A stretch of DNA of 25,378 nucleotides from assembly GCA_002386525.1 (NCBI GenBank), contig DGIS01000031.1, positions 1-25,378 of the forward strand, written 5' to 3'. Source of the DNA: Sphingobacterium sp. UBA4616. Its GTDB lineage: Bacteria > Bacteroidota > Bacteroidia > Sphingobacteriales > Sphingobacteriaceae. Shown one piece after another: positions 15,400 through 24,129 of the stretch. The notes beneath the pieces were generated by a model that was not told the DNA's origin, did not search any database, and saw nothing but the letters and a program-made list of their open reading frames with translations. Position numbers and translations under genes: made by a program. Numbering within the stretch: the stretch's first letter is position 1; the number at the start of each line of letters is the position of its first letter.

Positions 15400-15653
15400 T
15401 AAATTATTTTATTTATCTCTGTTTAGAAAGATGACTCAACCTGAGTTGAACCACAATAATTTCATTCGATAAATCTATTATCTTCTATTACAAAAGAAAG
15501 ATACATTTATTTTGTACCGATGAAATTCCCGTTATTAAATCGTTAAAATATCTTGTAAAAAGGTTTAAATAGTTAATTGGAAATTAATACTAGCCACAAG
15601 TATGAGCTATTGGGGTAGTTAAGGGAGTTGGAGACAGTGGTATGCTATACTAA
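15400..15653. other. AT-rich spacer without a recognisable gene
   Basis: This is most of the 311-bp gap between two minus-strand genes (15399 and 15711). I see no ORF of note, no exact TAnnTTTG box on the minus strand for the metallophosphoesterase, and no RNA gene. The stretch must contain that gene's promoter. Confidence 0.5.
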
Positions 15654-15685
15654 AAAAGGTATCCAATACAAATTGGATACCTTTT
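15654..15685 (-). terminator. Intrinsic terminator of the amino-sugar kinase gene
   Basis: A 14-bp perfect stem (AAAAGGTATCCAAT at 15654-15667 with 15672-15685) has a 4-nt loop. On the minus strand it ends in a U-run of six, 26 bp past the kinase stop. The plus side also has a short T-run. Confidence 0.9.
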
Positions 15686-15710
15686 AACTATGTTAAAGAT
15701 TATTATTCTT

Positions 15711-16574
15711 TTATTTGGCAGTAGCTGCCGCTCTATCAATGTGAAATTGTACCAAGTCGTCGATCGGGGAGCGTAAGATTTTACCTACTTTCATTCCATA
15801 TTGTTCAGCTTTTTCAGCCAATACATTTCTGAAATTATAGCCTACTGAACCTATACAGTTGAAAGTATAGCTCTGATAATTCGGGTATTTGCTGACAAGG
15901 TTTCTGAAAAAAGCTTCAAAAGCTTCATCGACGATATTGCGCGTGTATTCGATATTGACATTATTGTCATAAACGAATTTGCTAAAACTAGCACAGAAAC
16001 GATTAGGCATAGGCTTGGTATAAACCGCATCCATAATTTCGTCTTTTGTCATTTTATACGTGTTATAGAATACTTCCTTAACATCTTTGGGCATTAAATT
16101 ACGAACATAATCCGCTAGTAATTTTTTACCGATATAACTACCAGAACCTTCATCACCTAAAATATAAGCACCGGAGTCGATGTTCAATGTGATTTCTTTG
16201 CCATCGTAAAGGCAGGAGTTTGTTCCTGTTCCTAGTATCGCAGCAAACCCGGCTTGAGTTCCTAATAATGCCCTTGCTGCCGCAAGAAGATCATGTCCTA
16301 CTTCAACTTCAGCTGTTGTAAATACTTCTTTCAAGGCGTCAACTACGATTTGTGCTTTTTCCTTGTTGTGGACTCCGGCACCATAATAGTTTACTTCCGA
16401 GATTTTTTCAAAAGGCAAATCTTGCGGTAGTCCTTTTTTTAGGGAGTTTACAATGTATTCACTATCAACAAAATAAGGATTATACCCTTCTGTATTGAAG
16501 TAGATTTTTTTATTCGAATCGTCTAACAAACACCAGTTTGTTTTTGTTGATCCCCCGTCAGCAATGATTATCAT
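15711..16574 (-). CDS. BadF/BadG/BcrA/BcrD-family sugar kinase (GlcNAc or MurNAc kinase-like)
   Basis: A 287-residue actin-fold (ASKHA) kinase. Visible motifs are phosphate-1 DGGSTKTNW (6-14), the catalytic Asp candidate D95 in GHDLLAAARAL, phosphate-2 LGTGTNS (114-120), GDEGSG (140-145) and the adenosine loop GSVGYNF near residue 246. The family includes eukaryotic-type N-acetylglucosamine kinase and the Tannerella MurNAc kinase MurK. No MurQ etherase or NagA/NagB gene lies in the window, so the substrate is not settled. The neighbouring FucP-like transporter suggests uptake followed by phosphorylation of an amino sugar from peptidoglycan or chitin. Each gene has its own terminator, so they are not one simple operon. 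Confidence 0.85.
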   Translation of the reverse strand: MIIIADGGSTKTNWCLLDDSNKKIYFNTEGYNPYFVDSEYIVNSLKKGLPQDLPFEKISEVNYYGAGVHNKEKAQIVVDALKEVFTTAEVEVGHDLLAAARALLGTQAGFAAILGTGTNSCLYDGKEITLNIDSGAYILGDEGSGSYIGKKLLADYVRNLMPKDVKEVFYNTYKMTKDEIMDAVYTKPMPNRFCASFSKFVYDNNVNIEYTRNIVDEAFEAFFRNLVSKYPNYQSYTFNCIGSVGYNFRNVLAEKAEQYGMKVGKILRSPIDDLVQFHIDRAAATAK

Positions 16575-16721
16575 TATTGAGTAGTTTTAATTGTGTTTAT
16601 CGTTATAAAATGAGTAATCAATCATTAATCAATTCCCCGAAAATACATTTTTTAATTTTAAATATCATAATTTATCCATTGATTTTTCAAAAAATAAATT
16701 TTTGTGATTTAGCCAGTATAT

Positions 16722-16759
16722 AAAAAAACAGGCTTAGCAATATCGCTAAGCCTGTTTTT
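16722..16759 (-). terminator. Intrinsic terminator of the sugar transporter gene
   Basis: A 15-bp stem (AAAAACAGGCTTAGC at 16724-16738 with 16745-16759) closes a 6-nt loop and is followed on the minus strand by further U residues. It lies 55 bp beyond the transporter stop and ahead of the kinase gene, and it could also work on the plus strand. Confidence 0.88.
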
Positions 16760-16814
16760 GTACTGTGTAATAAAATTGTTTAAATAGTGTACTATTTACA
16801 ATTAGTGAGGGCTG

Positions 16815-18542
16815 TTAATGTCCTCCTTCAGCCTCTATTTCGTCAATGTTGATTCCTTGTTTTGTTAATATTCCCTTCACAAATATTGCAAAGAAAACAA
16901 CATAGCAGAATCCGATCAATGGTAGAATATACGAATTGTGGATACCGATAATATCTGCTAGTTTTCCTTGGATCGGAGGAAGAACACCGCCCCCAAGAAT
17001 CATCATAACAAGGAACGCTGAGCCTTGTGCGGTGTATTTACCCAAACCAACAATGGATAAACTGAAAATGGAAGACCACATAATTGAACAAGCAAGACCT
17101 CCTGATAAAAAGGCATAGATAGCGATTGTACCCGATGAGAACAAGCCAACCAACATCGCAATAATTCCGAATAATCCGAAGATAATCAATGTACGAGCAG
17201 GTTTCTCTTTACTTAGGTAGAATGCTACAATTTGAAGAATAATACAAACGACATAATAATAGAGGTGTGACATTTCAAATCCAGCGAGTGTATTAACTCC
17301 AATAATAATAGAGAAGGCAATGAGTGGAACGATAATTAACAAACCGTTTTTGGTGGTTTTAGTTAAGTTAAACGCAGTTATTGCGCCTGCCCATCGGCCG
17401 ATCATCATACTCCCCCAGTACATGGATACATAAGGTGTAATTTGTGATGATTGCAAATGTCCAAATTCTTTCAGGGTTAATAATTCGCCTAGGTTACTAC
17501 CAATGGCTACTTCGATACCGACATAGATAAACAAGGCAAGCATACCTAAAGCCAATTGAGGGTATTTCATCGCACCCCAACCTTCTGGATTCTTTTGGGC
17601 ACTTTTATTAGAGAATAACAAACCGCCAATGACAACAACCAAAGCGCCTGCTAGCCAGAGCATACGTTGTGTTTCAAGAGGTTTGGCGATTTCTTTAATC
17701 TGTGATTTGAGTTGATCGATCTGAACGGGATCCGTTAAACTCGAAACTTGCTTGTGCAATTGCTCTACTTCTAAGGCTAGATCACTTTTATAGCTTAAAA
17801 AAACGGGTGTGAACATACCGAAGAGCAAAATGGTCATAATAATCAATGTACGTAAAGCTTTGTTTGCTTTTTCCATTGGCTCGTCGCTAATCCCAGCAGG
17901 AACTTTTTTACTGAAATTAAATAGCGCTGCAGCTAAAATAAACAGCAGGCCAACGCCTATATAAAGATAGACTACTTTATTTAACGGAAGGTTGGCAATT
18001 TCGGAGTCAGAAATAGGTTCAAAAGTTCCGAATAATGAAAATCCGATAACAAGTGGGCCTATTGTTGTACCGAAAGAGTTAATACCTCCACCGAGGTTGA
18101 CGCGCGAAGCTCCGGTCTTTGGATCACCCAGTAAAACTGCAAATGGATTTGCCGCGGTCTGTTGTAATGAAAAACCGAGGGCAACGACGAAGAGACCCAA
18201 CAACATACCAACATATAGGTTCACTTCGACAGCGACGATCATGGCTGCAGCACCTAAAGCTGAGAAAAGTAAGCCATAAACGATACTCTTTTTATATCCC
18301 CATTTGCCAACCAGATCTTTTCCACCGATTGAACTGAAAATAAATAGTAGCAATGCACCGATGTAATAGGCTGTATAAAAAGCAAAGTCAATCAGCTGGG
18401 ATTGAAACTGATCTAAATGAAAGTAATTTTTGCAGAACGGTATAAAAACACTGTTCCCTGCCGCAATGAACCCCCAGAAGAAAAACACAATAATTAGTGT
18501 GTAAAGCGCGGGGTAATTGGTTTTAGTTTGTTGCTGTTCCAT
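16815..18542 (-). CDS. FucP-like major facilitator sugar transporter
   Basis: An inner-membrane proton-coupled sugar symporter of the FucP/GluP/NagP branch of the MFS. Typical blocks are [16 protein letters not shown] (126-141), [13 protein letters not shown] (151-163) and [19 protein letters not shown] (501-519), which fit this branch. At 575 residues it is about 140 longer than E. coli FucP. The extra part lies mainly between helices 6 and 7: two additional hydrophobic segments (about 230-250 and 293-311) flank a charged coiled-coil stretch (about 252-292). The adjacent BadF-family kinase points to an amino sugar such as N-acetylglucosamine as substrate, but the sequence alone does not prove it. 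Confidence 0.87.
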   Translation of the reverse strand: MEQQQTKTNYPALYTLIIVFFFWGFIAAGNSVFIPFCKNYFHLDQFQSQLIDFAFYTAYYIGALLLFIFSSIGGKDLVGKWGYKKSIVYGLLFSALGAAAMIVAVEVNLYVGMLLGLFVVALGFSLQQTAANPFAVLLGDPKTGASRVNLGGGINSFGTTIGPLVIGFSLFGTFEPISDSEIANLPLNKVVYLYIGVGLLFILAAALFNFSKKVPAGISDEPMEKANKALRTLIIMTILLFGMFTPVFLSYKSDLALEVEQLHKQVSSLTDPVQIDQLKSQIKEIAKPLETQRMLWLAGALVVVIGGLLFSNKSAQKNPEGWGAMKYPQLALGMLALFIYVGIEVAIGSNLGELLTLKEFGHLQSSQITPYVSMYWGSMMIGRWAGAITAFNLTKTTKNGLLIIVPLIAFSIIIGVNTLAGFEMSHLYYYVVCIILQIVAFYLSKEKPARTLIIFGLFGIIAMLVGLFSSGTIAIYAFLSGGLACSIMWSSIFSLSIVGLGKYTAQGSAFLVMMILGGGVLPPIQGKLADIIGIHNSYILPLIGFCYVVFFAIFVKGILTKQGINIDEIEAEGGH

Positions 18543-18714
18543 ATAAGGGATCTAAAAACTTAAATTTTGAAAGGTACGAACTTATGAAAAAAAATATAAA
18601 TTCAATCTAAAAATGTTGTTAAATCGTTTTACTAGCTACAATAGTAAATATTTTTTTTGAAATATTTTGAAATAACAAAATTTGTTTTTTTCTTTGTCAA
18701 GGTTCTCAATATTT

Positions 18715-18729
18715 AATCCGCTTCGGATT
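18715..18729 (+). promoter_or_regulatory. Short hairpin in the rho leader
   Basis: AATCCG-CTT-CGGATT forms a 6-bp stem with a 3-nt loop, about 115 bp before the rho ATG. It is the first of two hairpins in the leader. There is no T-run, so it is not a standard intrinsic terminator. Confidence 0.35.
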
Positions 18730-18756
18730 TAAAAGAAATCATTAAGTTCTTCATCT

Positions 18757-18784
18757 CACTTAATCTTGGAAACTCGATTAAGTG
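18757..18784 (+). promoter_or_regulatory. Perfect 9-bp inverted repeat in the rho leader
   Basis: CACTTAATC (18757-18765) pairs with GATTAAGTG (18776-18784) across a 10-nt loop, 60 bp before the rho ATG. It may be an RNA hairpin or an operator. rho is autoregulated through its leader in other bacteria, so a role in feedback is possible but not shown. Confidence 0.4.
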
Positions 18785-18843
18785 TAATCAGAATTCAGAA
18801 TAAAGCTCAAAAAGAAAATCCAAAAATCATACACAACACATTA

Positions 18844-20343
18844 ATGGATATTAACGAATTAAACGCTAAACTCGTATCAGAATTGCGCGAGATTGCTAAG
18901 TTGATCGGTATCGCAGATGCTGATAAATTGCGTAAACAAGAATTAATCGAAAGAATTAGTAATACTGGCGCAGAAGAGGAAGCCGCTCCAGCTTCAGCTG
19001 ATAAATTATCAAAAGTAGAGGAAGATAGTCAGGAACATGCTGAACGTACACGTAAACGTGTGCGGACCATTAAAACTGCGGAACCTGTTACGGTGAGGAA
19101 ACGTGAAGTTTCTGAGCATGAAGAAACCCCCGTTGCAGCCGAGGATACAGCAGCAGCAGATAAAGGTGCCCAACCTGAAAAAACCATTCAAACTCCTAAA
19201 GCAGAAAGCACTTCTTCAAGTACAGATTTCGACAATGTAATTGTTAATGAGGGGGTATTGGAAATCATGCCTGATGGTTATGGCTTCTTACGTTCTTCAG
19301 ACTATAATTATTTGACATCTCCTGATGATATTTATGTATCACAATCTCAAATCAAATTATTTGGTCTGAAAACGGGTGATACTGTTCGTGGTTGTATCCG
19401 TCCTCCTAAAGAGGGGGAAAAATATTTTCCTTTGGTCAGAGTAGAGGCTATCAATGGACAAAATCCTGCAGAGGTACGTGATCGTGTACCATTTGATTAT
19501 TTGACACCATTATTCCCAGATGAGCGTTTAAATTTGGATATGGGCGTTGGAAATTATTCTACGCGTATAATGGATTTATTTACGCCTATCGGTAAGGGGC
19601 AACGTGGATTAATCGTTGCGCAGCCAAAAACTGGTAAAACGAACTTGTTGAAAGAGGTTGCGAATGCTATAGCAAAAAATCATCCGGAAGTTTATCTGAT
19701 TATTTTACTAATCGATGAACGCCCCGAGGAGGTTACCGATATGGCAAGAAGCGTCCGTGCTGAAGTTGTTTCTTCAACATTTGATGAACCGGCTGACCGC
19801 CATGTAAAAATTGCGAATATCGTGCTTGAAAAAGCAAAACGTATGGTAGAGTGCGGACACGATGTTGTGATTTTACTAGACTCTATAACAAGATTAGCGC
19901 GGGCCTACAATACGGTTGCTCCTGCATCAGGTAAGATTTTGTCAGGGGGTGTGGATGCCAATGCGCTACATAAGCCAAAACGTTTCTTTGGTGCTGCTAG
20001 AAATATCGAAAACGGTGGTTCATTGACTATTTTAGCTACTGCATTGACAGATACAGGATCTAAAATGGATGAAGTTATTTTTGAGGAATTCAAAGGTACG
20101 GGTAATATGGAATTACAGCTGGATCGTAAATTGGCAAACAAACGTATCTTCCCGGCAATCGATATTACAGCATCCAGTACGCGTCGCGATGATTTGTTGA
20201 CCGACAAAGAAACATTGCAACGTATTTGGGTACTTCGTAACCATTTATCCGATATGAATTCTACTGAGGCCATGGAATTTTTACAAGGACAATTGCGTGG
20301 AACTAAATCGAATGAAGAATTTTTGATCAGTATGAATGGATAA
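18844..20343 (+). CDS. rho: Transcription termination factor Rho
   Basis: A hexameric RNA-dependent ATPase that ends transcription. From ATG 18844 it is 499 residues. The Rho_N helical domain is at 1-40 ([19 protein letters not shown]), and a low-complexity charged insert at about 45-128 has Arg/Lys and Glu/Ala blocks. The RNA-binding cold-shock-like domain (about 135-205) contains [15 protein letters not shown]. The ATPase core has Walker A PKTGKT (261-266), Walker [10 protein letters not shown] (342-350), the Q-loop [20 protein letters not shown] and a C-terminal R-rich motif SSTRRDD. E. coli Rho is 419 residues, so the insert explains the extra length. Such inserts are known in Bacteroidota and can drive RNA binding or condensate formation. 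The TTG at 18766 is rejected as start. Confidence 0.97.
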   Translation: MDINELNAKLVSELREIAKLIGIADADKLRKQELIERISNTGAEEEAAPASADKLSKVEEDSQEHAERTRKRVRTIKTAEPVTVRKREVSEHEETPVAAEDTAAADKGAQPEKTIQTPKAESTSSSTDFDNVIVNEGVLEIMPDGYGFLRSSDYNYLTSPDDIYVSQSQIKLFGLKTGDTVRGCIRPPKEGEKYFPLVRVEAINGQNPAEVRDRVPFDYLTPLFPDERLNLDMGVGNYSTRIMDLFTPIGKGQRGLIVAQPKTGKTNLLKEVANAIAKNHPEVYLIILLIDERPEEVTDMARSVRAEVVSSTFDEPADRHVKIANIVLEKAKRMVECGHDVVILLDSITRLARAYNTVAPASGKILSGGVDANALHKPKRFFGAARNIENGGSLTILATALTDTGSKMDEVIFEEFKGTGNMELQLDRKLANKRIFPAIDITASSTRRDDLLTDKETLQRIWVLRNHLSDMNSTEAMEFLQGQLRGTKSNEEFLISMNG

Positions 20344-20365
20344 TTCCATCAAATTTTGATATTTT

Positions 20366-20400
20366 AGCCATCATTTGATTAAAAATGATGGCTTTTTTTT
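20366..20400 (+). terminator. Intrinsic terminator of rho
   Basis: AGCCATCATTT (20366-20376) pairs with AAATGATGGCT (20383-20393) around a 6-nt loop and is followed by T to 20400. It lies 22 bp after the rho stop and only 18 bp before pssA, so pssA may depend on readthrough or on a promoter overlapping this region. Confidence 0.9.
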
Positions 20401-20418
20401 ATAAAGTAGATCCTGTAC

Positions 20419-21105
20419 ATGAAAAAACATATTCCTAATTTGCTAACTTGTCTAAATTTATTTAGCGGGTGTATCGCTGTATTAATGGCATTACAAGGTA
20501 ATATTAAAATTGTTACCATCTGTGTGTTCGCGTCGGGGGTATTTGATTTTTTTGACGGAATGGTGGCGCGTCTTCTTCATGTTAAATCGCCGATTGGGAA
20601 GGAACTTGACTCGTTGGCCGATATGGTTAGTTTTGGCTTTTTACCTGGAACAATCATGTTTACTTTGTTGTCAAAGGTATTTCCTGATGGCTCTTTATAT
20701 CCTTATTTGGGATTTATTATTACAGTTTTCTCGGCTTTGCGTTTAGCCAAGTTCAATCTAGATGAGCGCCAAACCTCTGATTTCATCGGTCTCAATACAC
20801 CAATGAATACATTTTATGTTCTCTCACTTCCTTATATTGCTGACACCTATCCCCAATTTGTTTTAAATCCGTTGATTTTAATCAGTAGTGTTCTTTTAAC
20901 AAGTTATCTGTTGGTGAGTGAAATTAGGTTGTTTTCGATGAAATTTAGTTCGATTGAATGGAAAGCAAATAAATACCGTTTTATATTTCTGATCTTGACT
21001 TTGATCTTTTTTATGATTGGTCAATTTATGGCTCTTCCCATTATTCTTATTTTGTATTTCATCTTATCTGCATTGCATTTCAATAAAAAAAACGATCTGG
21101 CTTAG
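20419..21105 (+). CDS. pssA: CDP-diacylglycerol-serine O-phosphatidyltransferase
   Basis: An integral membrane enzyme that makes phosphatidylserine from CDP-diacylglycerol and serine, the route to phosphatidylethanolamine. The CDP-alcohol phosphotransferase signature DGx2ARx8Gx3Dx3D is complete, with D43, D46, G47, A50, R51, G60, D64 and D68. The 228 residues have about six to eight hydrophobic segments. Downstream elements GLNTPMNTF and the hydrophobic C-terminus fit the bacterial type II PssA. The stop codon (TAG, 21103-21105) overlaps that of the convergent Hpt gene. The start at ATG 20419 gives the usual MKKHIPNLLTCLNLFSG N-terminus. Confidence 0.95.
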   Translation: MKKHIPNLLTCLNLFSGCIAVLMALQGNIKIVTICVFASGVFDFFDGMVARLLHVKSPIGKELDSLADMVSFGFLPGTIMFTLLSKVFPDGSLYPYLGFIITVFSALRLAKFNLDERQTSDFIGLNTPMNTFYVLSLPYIADTYPQFVLNPLILISSVLLTSYLLVSEIRLFSMKFSSIEWKANKYRFIFLILTLIFFMIGQFMALPIILILYFILSALHFNKKNDLA

Positions 21106-21115
21106 ATCGTTTTTT
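21087..21115. terminator. Bidirectional terminator made of two overlapping gene ends
   Basis: AAAAAACGATCT (21087-21098) pairs with AGATCGTTTTTT (21104-21115) around the loop GGCTT. The left arm codes for the last residues of PssA, the right arm for the last residues of the Hpt protein, and both stop codons fall in or next to the loop. It can terminate both convergent transcripts. Confidence 0.85.
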
Positions 21116-21446
21116 CATATTGTTCCAATTCAAAAAGGAGTTCCTTCATCTCGATATCGATGATACAGAAAGTTGCCCGCAGTATCTCTAAAGATTCCTT
21201 GTTTTTTGCGTGGCTCTCCAATTCTTCAAATTTTTCTTTCAGATGAAAAGCACCTATATAGTCCATTGTCGGTTTGATATGATGGGCGGCATCGCCAATT
21301 TTCTGCAGGTTACCTTCAGCTAGTGCCTGGCGGAGTTTATCGAGATCGACAGGTGTTTGAATAAGGTACATTGATACAAATTGTTTAATTAATTCTTGAT
21401 TGTCGAACATGTTTAGGCTGATCAGTTCAATGTCGAGATGGTTCAT
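21102..21446 (-). CDS. Orphan Hpt (histidine phosphotransfer) domain protein
   Basis: A 114-residue all-helical protein with the Hpt motif AHHIKP at 54-59, where H55 is the phospho-acceptor candidate and K58 the usual following lysine. Hpt proteins relay phosphate between receiver domains in phosphorelays. No histidine kinase or response regulator lies in the window, so its partners are elsewhere. The start overlaps the end of folK by 20 bp in another frame, which suggests translational coupling. The end overlaps pssA by 4 bp. Pro59 replaces the more common Gly after the Lys, but Pro, Gly and Ser all occur in the family. Confidence 0.85.
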   Translation of the reverse strand: MNHLDIELISLNMFDNQELIKQFVSMYLIQTPVDLDKLRQALAEGNLQKIGDAAHHIKPTMDYIGAFHLKEKFEELESHAKNKESLEILRATFCIIDIEMKELLFELEQYEKTI

Positions 21447-21930
21447 CGTTGCTTGTTTTCTTTACAGGTAAATCGTCTTTGCATTTATCCAATAAATATA
21501 CATTATTTTTTTTGTAAACAGGGTGAACATAGTCTGGGGCTATTTCCGCCAACGGTTCGAGTGTGAACCTACGTTGGGCAATGTAGGGGTGTGGAATCTG
21601 AAGGGATGGTAGGTCGATGATTTCTTGGTTGAAGTAGAGTAGGTCGATGTCAATAACTCTTTCGCCCCACTTTTCTTTACGCACGCGTCCTAGTTCCTGT
21701 TCGATATGCTGTGTTAGTTTTAAGCAAGCTAAGGGCGGTAATTTGGATGCTACCAAGATAACCTGATTTAAAAAAGCTGGTTGGTCTTTCACTCCCCAGG
21801 CAGCAGTTTCATAAATTGACGACGCTTCAATTATCTCTCCAGCATGTTTCTCGAGCTGCTTTCTCGCTAAATTAAGCTGCTGAAAGCGATCCCCTAGATT
21901 GGTGCCCAATAGGATATATATCTTATTCAT
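21427..21930 (-). CDS. folK: 2-amino-4-hydroxy-6-hydroxymethyldihydropteridine pyrophosphokinase
   Basis: Folate-pathway enzyme that transfers pyrophosphate from ATP to 6-hydroxymethyl-7,8-dihydropterin. The 167 residues include LLGTNLGDR (7-15), YETAAWGV (40-47), DQPAFLNQV (49-57), and the HPPK signature RVRKEKWGERVIDIDLL, with the Mg ligands D94 and D96. The PHPY segment near residue 113 is also conserved. The C-terminal tail after about residue 140 is a short extension without known role. ATG 21930 follows a TATTTTAG box by only four bases, so the mRNA may be leaderless. folK and the Hpt gene overlap and are presumably one operon. Confidence 0.95.
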   Translation of the reverse strand: MNKIYILLGTNLGDRFQQLNLARKQLEKHAGEIIEASSIYETAAWGVKDQPAFLNQVILVASKLPPLACLKLTQHIEQELGRVRKEKWGERVIDIDLLYFNQEIIDLPSLQIPHPYIAQRRFTLEPLAEIAPDYVHPVYKKNNVYLLDKCKDDLPVKKTSNDEPSRH

Positions 21931-21934
21931 ACTG

Positions 21935-21942
21935 CTAAAATA
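21935..21942 (-). promoter_or_regulatory. -7-like box directly before the folK start
   Basis: On the minus strand TATTTTAG (one mismatch to TAnnTTTG) is followed by CAGT and the ATG. The context TATTTT(A/T)GCAGTATG is almost identical to that of the BtuF-like gene start at 13309-13295, which argues for a shared leaderless promoter form. Confidence 0.4.
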
Positions 21943-22148
21943 AGCTTTTGAGGGATTTAATGATGAAGTTTACCTATTAATTCCATCTGTTTATGCAAAT
22001 TTTTGTTAGCGAGTCAGCTCACTTTGCGAAGAAAATATGATGTAGATGAAATAAAAGACTGTGTGAATAAAAAATATTGCATTACCTTTAATGGAAAATA
22101 GCGCGTTCGATTGGTAGAATTGTTCTTAATCGGATATAATTACAAAAT

Positions 22149-23915
22149 ATGAAATCATTTTTTAAGTATGTACTGGCAACAATTACAGGGATTGTGATCT
22201 CTTTTGTTGTTTTGTTTATTGTTTTGATGGGAATTATTGGAGCGATTATCAGCTCGGCATCCTCTGATCAGGAGATTGTAGTGAAGAGTAACTCGGTTTT
22301 ATACCTTTCTTTTGATTATGATATTACCGAAAGAAGTGAAGCCAATCCGCTTGGAAGTCTCAATCTTCCCGGTTATTCGACCAGAAATATTGGACTAGAT
22401 GATATTTTGGCAAGGATCAAATATGCGGCTACAGATGGAAACATTAAGGGTATTTATTTAGATGCGAGTCATATCGGCGTAGGTTTTGCAAGTTTAAAGG
22501 AAATAAGAGACGAGCTTTTAGCCTTTAAGAAAACAGGAAAATTTGTAGTTGCGTACAATACCGAGTATGATCAAAAGGCTTATTATGTAGCAAGTACGGC
22601 TGACAAAGTGTATGTTAACCCACAGGGGTCGATCGATTTTAGAGGTTTGGCAAGTTCTACGATGTTTTATAAGGACTTGCTGGACAAGGTTGGTGTAGAG
22701 ATGCAAATTGTTAAGGTAGGCACCTTTAAGAGTGCTGTTGAACCTTACTTTTTGAATAAAATGAGTGACCCCAACCGTTTGCAGGTAACCTCTTATTTAG
22801 GTAGTATATATACTACTTTTATTGATGAAATAGCGGCAAGCAGAAAAATTTCTTCAGATTCATTACGGGCAATAGCAAATGACTATCGGGTTCGGGATGC
22901 GGATGATGCAGTAAGATATAAGCTTGCAGACGCTAAGCTGTATAAAGATGAGCTTTTGTCGGACTTAAGAAAGCGTTTGAAGATTTCGGAAAAAGATGAT
23001 ATATCTTTCGTTTCTTTATTGGATTATAATAAGAAAACGAAAGAAGATACCAGCGGTTCTGAAATTGCAGTACTCTATGCTGCTGGAGAAATTGTGGACG
23101 GTGAGGGAGCCGCGGCCGGCGAAATCGGAGGTGACAAATTTTCCCGGGAACTTCGGAAACTAAGAGAAGATGATGCTGTTAAGGCGGTTGTTTTGCGTGT
23201 CAATTCACCGGGAGGGTCTGCTTTAGCTTCAGATATTATTTGGCGAGAAGTTATTTTGACCAAGAAAGTAAAGCCTGTTATCGTATCGATGGGCGATTTG
23301 GCTGCTTCAGGAGGATATTACATCTCGGCAGCTGCGGACTCAATATTTGCTGAACCCACCACAATTACTGGGTCTATCGGCGTATTTGGTGTGATTCCAA
23401 ATTTTCAGAATCTGATGAACAATAAAATCGGAGTACATTACGATGGCGTAAAAACGGGCAGGTTTGCCGACTTGATGACTTCTTTTGATCGGCCGCTGAC
23501 AGCAGAGGAAAGAAGTATCATCCAGAGGCAAGTTGATAAAGTTTATGGAACTTTTACAAAGGTTGTCGCTGATGGGCGTAAATTGTCTGTGGCAGATGTT
23601 GATAGTATTGGTCAGGGAAGAGTTTGGACTGGAGCCCAGGGGGTGACGAATAAATTGGTAGACCGTTTGGGGAATCTGGATGCCGCTATTCAGGCTGCTG
23701 CTAAAAAGGCAAAATTGAGTACCTATAGAGTGTCCCAGTATCCGGAAAAAGATGATCCTTTTACTTCAATATTAAATAATTCGAAAGAAAGAATCCAAAT
23801 TTGGATAGCAAAAGAACAAATGGGTGAATACTACCGTTATTTTGACGTGATGAAGAAAGCTACTGCACAGACAGGTGTGCAGGCTAGAATTCCTTATACG
23901 GTTGAAATTCATTAA
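22149..23915 (+). CDS. sppA: Signal peptide peptidase SppA, 67 kDa type
   Basis: A membrane-anchored serine-lysine protease that degrades leftover signal peptides. The 588 residues begin with one membrane helix (about 8-34). Two homologous crotonase-like halves follow. The Lys of the catalytic dyad is K194 in VGTFKSAVEP and the Ser is S387 in LAASGGYY. Between them lie NSPGGSALASD (352-362) and after them TGSIGVFG. Length equals that of the long E. coli-type SppA, not the short Bacillus type. It is divergent from folK, with a 218-bp gap in which I found no exact -7 box. Confidence 0.95.
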   Translation: MKSFFKYVLATITGIVISFVVLFIVLMGIIGAIISSASSDQEIVVKSNSVLYLSFDYDITERSEANPLGSLNLPGYSTRNIGLDDILARIKYAATDGNIKGIYLDASHIGVGFASLKEIRDELLAFKKTGKFVVAYNTEYDQKAYYVASTADKVYVNPQGSIDFRGLASSTMFYKDLLDKVGVEMQIVKVGTFKSAVEPYFLNKMSDPNRLQVTSYLGSIYTTFIDEIAASRKISSDSLRAIANDYRVRDADDAVRYKLADAKLYKDELLSDLRKRLKISEKDDISFVSLLDYNKKTKEDTSGSEIAVLYAAGEIVDGEGAAAGEIGGDKFSRELRKLREDDAVKAVVLRVNSPGGSALASDIIWREVILTKKVKPVIVSMGDLAASGGYYISAAADSIFAEPTTITGSIGVFGVIPNFQNLMNNKIGVHYDGVKTGRFADLMTSFDRPLTAEERSIIQRQVDKVYGTFTKVVADGRKLSVADVDSIGQGRVWTGAQGVTNKLVDRLGNLDAAIQAAAKKAKLSTYRVSQYPEKDDPFTSILNNSKERIQIWIAKEQMGEYYRYFDVMKKATAQTGVQARIPYTVEIH

Positions 23916-24055
23916 TTGCGGTTCAGATTGGATGAGCGAGGCTACGTTTGCCCAAAGTTTTTAGTGAGGTACAACAATACAGGCGATACTTACTTTGGGG
24001 CACGGAAAATTCCATCCGAGGTAAGAATTGCCCTTAATAAATAATAATTCTGATG

Positions 24056-24074
24056 AAAGCAAATGCTTTTTTTT
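24056..24074 (+). terminator. Weak candidate terminator after sppA
   Basis: AAAGC-AAAT-GCTTT forms a 5-bp stem followed by further T to 24074. It is 140 bp after the sppA stop and 56 bp before pgk. The stem is short, so termination here is uncertain. The spacer also holds TGCCCAAAGT (23949-23958), which pairs with ACTTTGGGGCA (23992-24002) with one bulge. Confidence 0.3.
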
Positions 24075-24129
24075 ATATTTAGCTGGTAGTTTGACAAAAT
24101 GACTAATCTAAAATCAATAAAGTTACATA

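Larger units (their letters stand above)
18543..18843. other. Divergent spacer between the sugar transporter and rho
   Basis: This 301-bp AT-rich stretch has poly-T and poly-A runs (18650-18700) and the two hairpins listed separately. No exact TAnnTTTG box was found for either gene; the nearest for the transporter is TACCTTTC on the minus strand, with one mismatch. An in-frame TTG at 18766 would extend Rho by 26 residues, but that extension has none of the expected Rho N-terminal pattern and crosses the 18757-18784 repeat. Confidence 0.5.

Noticed and set aside
18766..18843. TTG start giving a 26-residue N-terminal extension of Rho
   Set aside because: The extension has no Rho homology pattern, uses a rare start and overlaps a leader hairpin; ATG 18844 starts the canonical Rho_N domain.
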